Part shown: positions 57,438 through 64,000 of the stretch, piece by piece
How the letters are laid out: each line of letters begins with the position of its first letter
Numbering within the stretch: position 1 is the first letter of the stretch
Assembly: GCF_964275005.1 (NCBI RefSeq)
Contig: NC_092699.1
Span: 24,754,981 to 24,818,980, forward strand
Origin: Diadema setosum
Taxonomy: Eukaryota; Echinodermata; Echinoidea; Diadematoida; Diadematidae
Direction: 5' to 3'
Length of the DNA: 64,000 nt
Program-made: the position numbers and the translations under genes
Notes under the pieces: model-generated
Databases searched by the model: none
What the model saw: the letters and a program-made list of their open reading frames with translations, nothing else
What the model was told of the DNA's origin: nothing

Positions 57438-58780
57438 GTGAGTAACGTTTGGTAACGTGTACATTGTTTATAAAGAACGTATAAATTTTCATAAGTTTTG
57501 TAGTTGTGTTGTGGTTCCCCACTTTGTAGGTGCCCGCTCGTTGGTCAGACGCTGTATTCGCGTAGCGTATTAACAGCGTCTGGTCGGGCTAGGTGGTAGT
57601 GTGAAGATAAGAAACTCGATGAGAAGCTGACGAAGAGATACAGACAACATGATGACGAGCAATACCGGTAGGCCTACTATGTTGGGTCCTAATAACCTCC
57701 GCCAAGAAAGGAGGTTAGTACACCACAGTATTAGATACTACAATGTAGTAGTACCACACCACGCTGACGTTAATACCCAGCGGTGTAGGCCTACCTGCAC
57801 TTTCCTTACTTTTTCTTTCCCTTGCCCCAAAAATGGTGCTCAGAGCAGTGTCTCTGGGCCCCGTCTTAAATACAGCCTTCAAATCAATCACAAGTCCCCA
57901 AATCAATCGCAACTTGCATTGCAGCACACAAAAAACTTGTGATTGATTTCTATCACAAGTCTTTATAAGACAGGTCCCAATGGGCTCATTGACATGGGCT
58001 GCTGAGCACATAAGTGACGTCACAATGTATAGCGCATACCTTAGAGGAAGTCTGTTTAACATGTAGAGGTAAAAATATATCCGTCAGTAAACAAAATTTG
58101 CAAATGGCAGTACTTACGTTAAATTTTCTTTAAGCCAGCTAACTGAGAACTCATTACAAAGTTCACGGTCTTACGAGTGTAACTGTCGACGATGTGCTTT
58201 CCAAGGAATGGACTTGTTCGGGGGCCATCGTGTTAAAAGCCCTTCAACCAGTGCGGCAGGGGGTTGAGTGCAAGACTGGATGGGTAACGCAACAAACCTT
58301 GGCAGCGCAGCGTCGGAACAATCTTACTGTCGGCTCGATAGACCGTGACGACTTATATAATGAACCGAGTGTTTAAATATCCCGCGAAGCTGAATGAGTC
58401 AAGAGTCGTGAATGGACGAACACACATGCACACAAAAAGAGTTAGACGACCCTCCTTGAACCCTGGTAGGCACATTGTTTCACAGGTGCAAATTGGTGCA
58501 TGCAAAATTTGGATGCCTATTGAACATTAAACACAACCAAGAATTCGAAGATCACAACCTGCTATTGTTGTGTTCATTGTGTGGTGCGCAGAGTCTGATG
58601 CCGAACAGTCAACAGAGTGACAATCGCCTCCAAATCCGTTTGTCATAAGAGGTCATGAACATCCCTAAGGCCTCCGTAGGCCTATTATACGCACAAGATT
58701 TGACCAAGGAGTTGTCTCAAAATACTGAACACCGTTTAACGTTCATTGTCTTGATGGTGCGTAGTGGGCCGAACCGCGGG
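57438..58780. other. Non-coding or unassigned stretch
   Basis: No exon can be supported. A possible short 5' exon with donor lies at 57,649-57,667. The inverted words CAAATCAATCACAAGTCCC and GTGATTGATTTCTATCACAAG at about 57,878-57,960 suggest a small foldback. Confidence 0.35.
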
Positions 58781-59260
58781 CAACTGAGTTAATCCAGACG
58801 GTATTGGGGCATCATTTTGCACAATATGGACCTTTGTCTACATCAGACATCCTCAGTCATTTGACGATTTAGAGAAAGAGTTTGACGATGACTCATGGCA
58901 TGCTTTAGGCCTACCATAACGTTTGCCATCAAAGAGCTCTTCAGAAATGAAAGTGGCATATAAGATGATCTAGTATTCTGGCCCAAAATTCCTGCAATGT
59001 ACACCGACTGCGGTCTGCGGTTGACCATGGACCATGGAAGTCCCGTTTTCCTTTTCAGCGGCGAAAATTTGCCTACTCTTGCACATTCCCGTATAGGTGC
59101 GTGCGGACGGTTCACTTTAGCGTGCATCTGATATTCAATGTACCTCCTATTTTTCTTCTTCCTTCGAAACAGCTATAGGGCATGATATGAAAAGGCATTT
59201 CCTGACAATAAGATCGTTATTTCGTCAATTCTATATCTTCTCATCCGAATGCAAAAAGAA

Positions 59261-60338
59261 CAAGAGACCCGCGGGTCTAGTGCTCACATGAGTATCGCAT
59301 GTTCACCTTTCACGCAGTCACTAATCTGAACTATTCACAGCTCTACTAAAATTTGACCAGGTATTCTCAAGTAGAAGATGAAAATGTACAATAAGGGCTC
59401 AAATTTTAAAGATTCCTTAACTTGGGGGGATTAGGGCCCCCTGGGGCCCTCTGGGTGGGGCATGGTGCCCATTTTGATAAATTGAGATCCTGACCCCCTA
59501 GGGATGCTACCTGCCAAGTTTGACGAAAATCCATCATGAGATTTTCAGGAAGAAGATTAAAATGTACAATTCAGGCCCCCATTTGGACCTTTCCCCCCCC
59601 CCCCCCAAGATGGGCACCCCTGGATCTGCTATGAACAAACTTGAAACTACAGTCATTAATGTACTCACTCTTAGTATTATCTTAGCTCTATAACTTCTGA
59701 TTCTAGAGAAGATTTTTGAAGATTCCTTCATTTTGGGGGGGTTTGGGCCCCCCCCCCCCCTGGGGGCCCCCTGGGTGGGGCATGGTGCCCATTTTAACAA
59801 AATGAGATCCTAACCCCCTAGGGATGCTACCTGCCAAGTTTGGTGAAAATGGGTCATGGGGTTCTCAAGAAGATGAAAATGTACAATTTAGGCCCCATTA
59901 GGACCCCTCCCCTGGGACCCAAGGGGGGGGGGCACCCCTGATTCTGCCATGAACAAACTTGAAACTACAGTCATCAATGTACTAACTCATAGTATTAACT
60001 TAGCTCTATCACTTCTGGTTCTAGAGAAGAAGATTTTTACAGATTCCTTAATTTTGGGGGGTTGGGGCCCCCTGGGGGCCCCCTGGGTGGGGCATGGTCC
60101 CCATTTTAACAAATTGAGTTCCTAACCCCCTAGGGATGCTACCTGCCAAGTTTGATGAAAATCGGTCTTGGGGTTTTCAAGAAGAAGATGAAAATGTAAA
60201 AAGTTTACGCACGACGGACGACGGACGCCGGACGCCGGACGCCGGACGCCGGACGACGGACGACGGACGACGGACGACGGACGCCGGACGAAGGGCGATC
60301 GCAATTGCTCACTTCAGCCTTTGGCTCAGGTGAGCTAA
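59261..60338. mobile_element. 1,078-bp tandem-repeat DNA element inserted at AA|T
   Basis: The duplicate copy shows the empty site AAAAAGAA|TAAAAGACG, so the ends are exact: CAAGAGACCCGCGGGTCTAG on the left and TTTGGCTCAGGTGAGCTAA on the right. Inside are three ~315-bp repeats with GGGTGGGGCATGGTGCCCAT and GATGCTACCTGCCAAGTTTG, then a GGACGACGGACGCC run. Ends in CTAA before T, as Helitrons do, but lacks the 5' TC. Confidence 0.8.
60205..60295 (+). repeat. GACGGACGCCGGAC microsatellite
   Basis: About ten copies of a 7-base unit alternating GGACGAC and GGACGCC. Frames across it (RRTTDDGRR) are artefacts. Confidence 0.95.
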
Positions 60339-61742
60339 TAAAAGACGTACTGGTGTGACAAAACGCACTTTATTGCAATAGCCCTCTCGAAAATGCAATG
60401 TAAAACAAAATCTTGTTTATGTTCGGACAGAATTGTCTTGGCTTTGCAGCTCCTTACATAATCACCCCTTCATCACATTCATCATTAAAAAAAAAAGAAA
60501 AAGAAATAAGGGCCTACTCAAGTGAAGGTCAAATAGCTGCTTCGTTGTGGAGGAAGTTGACATCTTCTCTCTCGTCGTGACATATTTGGAGAATTCCTGC
60601 ATATTATATACCGCTCCCCCAAAGCGCGGGCAACTGAGTTAATCCAGACGGTATTGGGGCATCATTTTGCACAATATGGACCTTTATCTACATCAGACAT
60701 CCTCAGTCATTTGACGATTTAGAGAAAGAGTTTGACGATGACTCATGGCATGCTTTAGGCCTACCATAACGTTTGCCATCAAAGAGCTCTCCAGAAATGA
60801 AAGTGGCATATAAGTTGATCTAGCATTCTGGCCCAAAATTCCTGCAATGTACACCGACTGCGGTCTGTGGTTGACCATGGACCGTGGTAGTCCCGTTTTC
60901 CTTTTCAGCGGCGAAAATTTGCCTACTCTTGCACATTCCCGTAGACCAACTAGGTGCGTGCGGACGGTTCACTTTAGCGTGCATCTGATATTCAATGTGC
61001 CTCCTATTTTTCTTCTTCTTTCGAAACAGCTATAGGGCATGATATGAAAAGGCATTTCCTGACAATAAGATCGTTATTTCGTCAATTCTATATCTTCTCA
61101 TCCGAATGCAAAAAGAATAAAAGACGTACTGGCGTGACAAAACGCACTTTATTGCAATAGCCCTCTCGAAAATGCAATGTAAAACAAAAATGTTGTTTAT
61201 GTTCGGACAGAATTGTCTTGGCTTTGCAGCTCCTTACATAATCACCCCTTCATCACATCCATCATTAAAAAAAAAAAAAAAAGTAAGGCCTTCTAAGTCA
61301 AGTGAAGGTCAAATAGCAGCTGCTTCGTTGTGGAGGAAGTTGACATCTTCTCTCTCGTTGTGACATATTTGGAGAATTCCTGCCTATACCGCTCCCCCAA
61401 AGCGCGGGAAGCGTTCTGCTGACGGCGCTCAGGCCTTGGACTTTGATTTTGAATAATAGCGTACAACCTTGTTACAGTTGGTTGTCCGTCGTAAAAAGCT
61501 GCCCATTTCTCATTATTTCTACCCCCCCCCCCCCCCCCAATAAAAAAAGAACGTTTGTTCACTCGCCTCTGCTATGGTTACGTCAGACCAAGGAGCTACT
61601 TGGTCACACCGCGATCGTGTTATCCTATTCATAAGGCTCCCTCCACGACGCAGCTGAGAGTAATACCTTTTTTTCTCACCATCAACAAAGTGGGAGGTCT
61701 CTAATCCTAATTCCTGCTTTTACTGTGTTCACACAGCGTGGA

Positions 61743-61799
61743 ATGAATGTTGACGATGGGAATTTCAACAATAGAGGACAACATAACCCTCCTCAAATG
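61743..61799 (+). CDS. Weak candidate first exon
   Basis: ATG at about 61,743 opens MNVDDGNFNNRGQHNPPQM and meets a donor-like GTAAAA. An overlapping ATG at 61,805 opens another plausible frame (MQHDVEEDQPKRARVMLVIS). Neither has a visible continuation. Confidence 0.15.
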
Positions 61800-62487
61800 G
61801 TAAAATGCAACACGACGTGGAAGAAGACCAGCCCAAGCGTGCGAGGGTGATGTTGGTTATTTCAAAGGATAGTAAATCCGAAAATGGAAAACAAAATATA
61901 CACTGTAAAAAAAAAACAACAACAACAAAACAAAAACAAAAACAAAAGCCGCAGAATAAGACAAGGAAAGCGCAAAGCGCTGTTTCGCCTGCATATTGCA
62001 ATTTGTGGATTTAGTGGTTTTCAATGTAACCTAGACATTTTGGCCTTTGACCTTGTTCGACTTCACCAATATTCGAAGTTGACCGTCATGAGCGATGCAC
62101 ATACCGGGCGCACCACCCATATTAGTGCGAGTTTTGTAATATTAGTCATCGCCAAGTAGTGAGCGCACAATGGTATGTATCAGGAATACATGTATAGTTA
62201 TTTGACAATTTTGGTCTTTGACCTCGTCGGAATTCACCAGTATTCGAACTTGGTTGGCATAAATTGTTAGGTGATGACATTGTGATGTGAATGTGGTGGA
62301 CATGGCACAGCTGGGAAAGTATAGGCCCTGCATAATGAGGGAACAGGAAAATATGCCTACTACTAGGCCTATACAATGCTTTCATCCGGCAAAGTCCATT
62401 AGTGTTGTCGGAATGCGCCAATATTCGAATTTGACCGGTACATGGTGTGAATGTGGTGGTCATCTTGTAGCTTAAAGCTGTGGTGTA

Positions 62488-62551
62488 GAGAGTGGGTATT
62501 AACAGTGTGGGTATTAACAGTGTGGGTATTAACAGAGTGGGTATTAACAGT
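62488..62551 (+). repeat. 15-bp minisatellite, four copies
   Basis: GTGGGTATTAACAGT is present four times in tandem. Confidence 0.95.
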
Positions 62552-62890
62552 GCTATTGTGTTTATACTATTGTCTGTTGCTGAAATCGTTAGCGGCTCCT
62601 TGTATCATCTCACACTATTATAATCACCCTTTCGGTCATCCTTTCTGCGGTCTCTTTGTTTGCGATTTCCGACGCTCCTTTCTCTCCATCCACACTCTGA
62701 AAAAGTCATTACTGGTTATATGGTCATCCCACTTCCTCTACCACCTACCCCGCTCATATCATAAAGCATACCGAGACTTGGAAATAAACACTTGCATTTT
62801 GCACTAACCGTCCGTTCACAACACTCTTGTCTCCTCGAGTCATTTATCACCGGGTGTAGAACACAAAATTGGCGACGAGGATGGTATCAG
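62530..62890 (+). mobile_element. LTR-element fossil: LTR remnant plus primer-binding region
   Basis: The stretch ends ...GGGTGTAGAACACA followed by AAATTGGCGACGAGGATGG, which resembles the primer-binding region of Ty3/gypsy-type elements. AAATAAA, a polyadenylation-type signal, lies about 95 bases before. The interior is gone, so it is broken and likely old; the left edge is uncertain. Confidence 0.4.
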
Positions 62891-63130
62891 GGATCACTAA
62901 GGAAAGTTAGTGGACATTAGATAATGATCTTTGACCTTGTGGTATACTTCGCCCATAAAACTTCACCGGCAGGACTTGTGAGGTTGGTAGTCCTGCCCAA
63001 ATCTGTGGGCAGTTACTGAGAGTTCACCACAGTAGGCCTACTATGTGTAGTGCTATATCAGGTCAAGTTCACTGACCTTTAGACCTTTGACCTCGTCGAA
63101 CTTTATTCGAACTATTCGAACTTGACCGGC

Positions 63131-64000
63131 ATTTTTTTGTTTGTTATGTATACATGTTGTGTGAGTTTGGTGGCCATAGTTGAGCTCAAAGCTGTGGAAA
63201 ATTAAGAGAGAGTAGACAACGACAGCAACGACGACGAGGACAGCGACGACTACGAATAAGTGGCACCCAGTGGAGACAAACATTTGAGGAAAAATCGGAA
63301 AAAGAAATCGGAAAAGGAAATCATAACTCTTAGCTTTCCGAAGGTTCGGTGCTTAGTAACCAGTCTTCCCGTCATTATAAACCTGACCGTCACCCATCCT
63401 AACTAACGTTTCGCGCGGCCCCTAGGAACATCAAGAGTTACGATTCATCTTCCGTTTTCGAATTAACGAACCTTCGGAATAACAACCCTTATTTCATTTT
63501 CTTCGGAATAACAACCCTTTAAACTTTAAACGTTTTGCGAGATATCAAGAAACACTTGTGAAATAGTCCAGAGCATTCCATTCTAAGAGAAATTCAAAGT
63601 TTATTTGATTAAAAAAGAAAAAAAAATCGGTTTGGAATGGCCGAGATATCCAATAACAAAACTAGACTTGGAATTTGTCAAGACTGACAAATTAGGTGAT
63701 CCGATCTCTTCGGAAATCAATGATTTTAGTCCCGATCCCAATAGGTATGACCAAACAGGTTTCATCTGTGTTAATAGGGACATTGATGTGTGATGTTTGG
63801 ATTCTCATTTAGAAAAGGGAGTCAGACCTGCCATCTATGGTACACAATTCCGTATACACTAAGATACAGAATGAAGTATATTTGATCTTTGACCCCACTT
63901 TGCACAGACAAGATGGCATCTGAGCAAAACGTGGTTATTTTGTGAAATGATCCCTGTAATATGGTCTTTACGTGTGCAAAATATGGGAAAGATAGGACAT
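63131..64000. other. Non-coding right end with a MITE fragment
   Basis: 63,510-63,665 carries CGTTTTGCGAGATATCAAGA and AAATTCAAAGTTTATTTGAT, the left part of the 33.4-kb MITE family. The rest shows no exon. Confidence 0.5.

Larger units (their letters stand above)
58781..61408 (+). repeat. ~780-bp tandem duplication, first copy split by an insertion
   Basis: Copy 1 is 58,781-59,260 plus 60,339-60,630; copy 2 is 60,631-61,408. Both begin CAACTGAGTTAATCCAGACG and end CCGCTCCCCCAAAGCGCGGG. GCGGG stands at each junction, suggesting duplication through 5-base microhomology. The copies are about 97% alike by eye. Confidence 0.9.
62030..63130. repeat. Degenerate TTTGACCTCGTCGAA repeats
   Basis: TTTGACCTTGTTCGACTTCA, TTTGACCTCGTCGGAATTCA and TTTGACCTCGTCGAACTTTA recur near 62,046, 62,217 and 63,086, with TATTCGAA.TTGACCG beside them. 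They are worn tandem units of the TGACCTTTGACC type, interrupted by the LTR fossil. Confidence 0.6.

Noticed and set aside
60205-60295. Open frames with RRTTDDGRR repeats
   Set aside because: Translation of the GGACGAC microsatellite at the end of a repeat element.
1-64000. CRISPR arrays, rRNA genes, intact tRNA genes
   Set aside because: Tandem arrays lack unique spacers of constant length. No rRNA signature was seen, and the only tRNA-like string (38.65 kb) is degenerate.

Overview
This window looks like nuclear DNA from an invertebrate animal, most likely a marine deuterostome such as an echinoderm; I cannot name the species. The signs are one long spliced gene with canonical GT/AG junctions, AT-rich introns, frequent TACATGTA and AGGCCTA words, a CR1/L2-like LINE tail, and dense non-autonomous DNA elements. 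No CRISPR, operon or bacterial-type gene layout was seen, and I found no rRNA or intact tRNA gene.

The main gene is on the minus strand, from 53.59 kb down to 35.37 kb. Seven coding exons join in phase into a 2,109-residue protein. It opens directly with a divergent homeodomain (residues 1-56, split by an intron after residue 16). A very large acidic Ser/Thr/Glu-rich middle follows in a single 4.4-kb exon that contains a tandem 112-residue duplication. The C-terminal part has basic clusters and a Pro/Ser/Asn-rich tail. Two introns are packed with transposons. The 5.8-kb first intron holds three nested elements: a 3-kb foldback element inside a LINE 3' fragment inside a tandem-repeat DNA element. 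The intron at 36.8-41.0 kb holds a block bounded by inverted copies of a TGTCCCATACGTAAC motif.

The left third (0-18 kb) has weaker gene traces. Four minus-strand exons at 3.5-7.35 kb look coding; one has an in-frame stop and another a 35-base frame-breaking stretch, so this is either a decayed gene or a badly resolved gene model. A possible minus-strand first exon with an F-box-like helix lies at 14.5-14.65 kb. A possible small plus-strand two-exon gene runs from 13.375 to 17.82 kb. The right end (55-62 kb) has CpG-richer promoter-like DNA and a few short plus-strand candidate first exons.

Much of the rest is repeats. Two satellites are built from palindromes (GTACTGCAGTAC at 1.27-2.06 and 11.5-12.4 kb; AACCATGGTT at 19.6-20.74 kb). 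A ~217-bp tandem family lies at 20.75-21.8 kb, with a stray copy near 0.85 kb. A ~515-bp MITE has inserted into another copy of itself at 6.07-7.11 kb. There are several TTAA-flanked MITEs, a 483-bp tandem array, a 780-bp tandem duplication split by a later insertion, and an LTR-element fossil at 62.5 kb. Runs of 13-21 G or C occur about once per 5 kb. From about 28.9 to 33.4 kb I see no gene.
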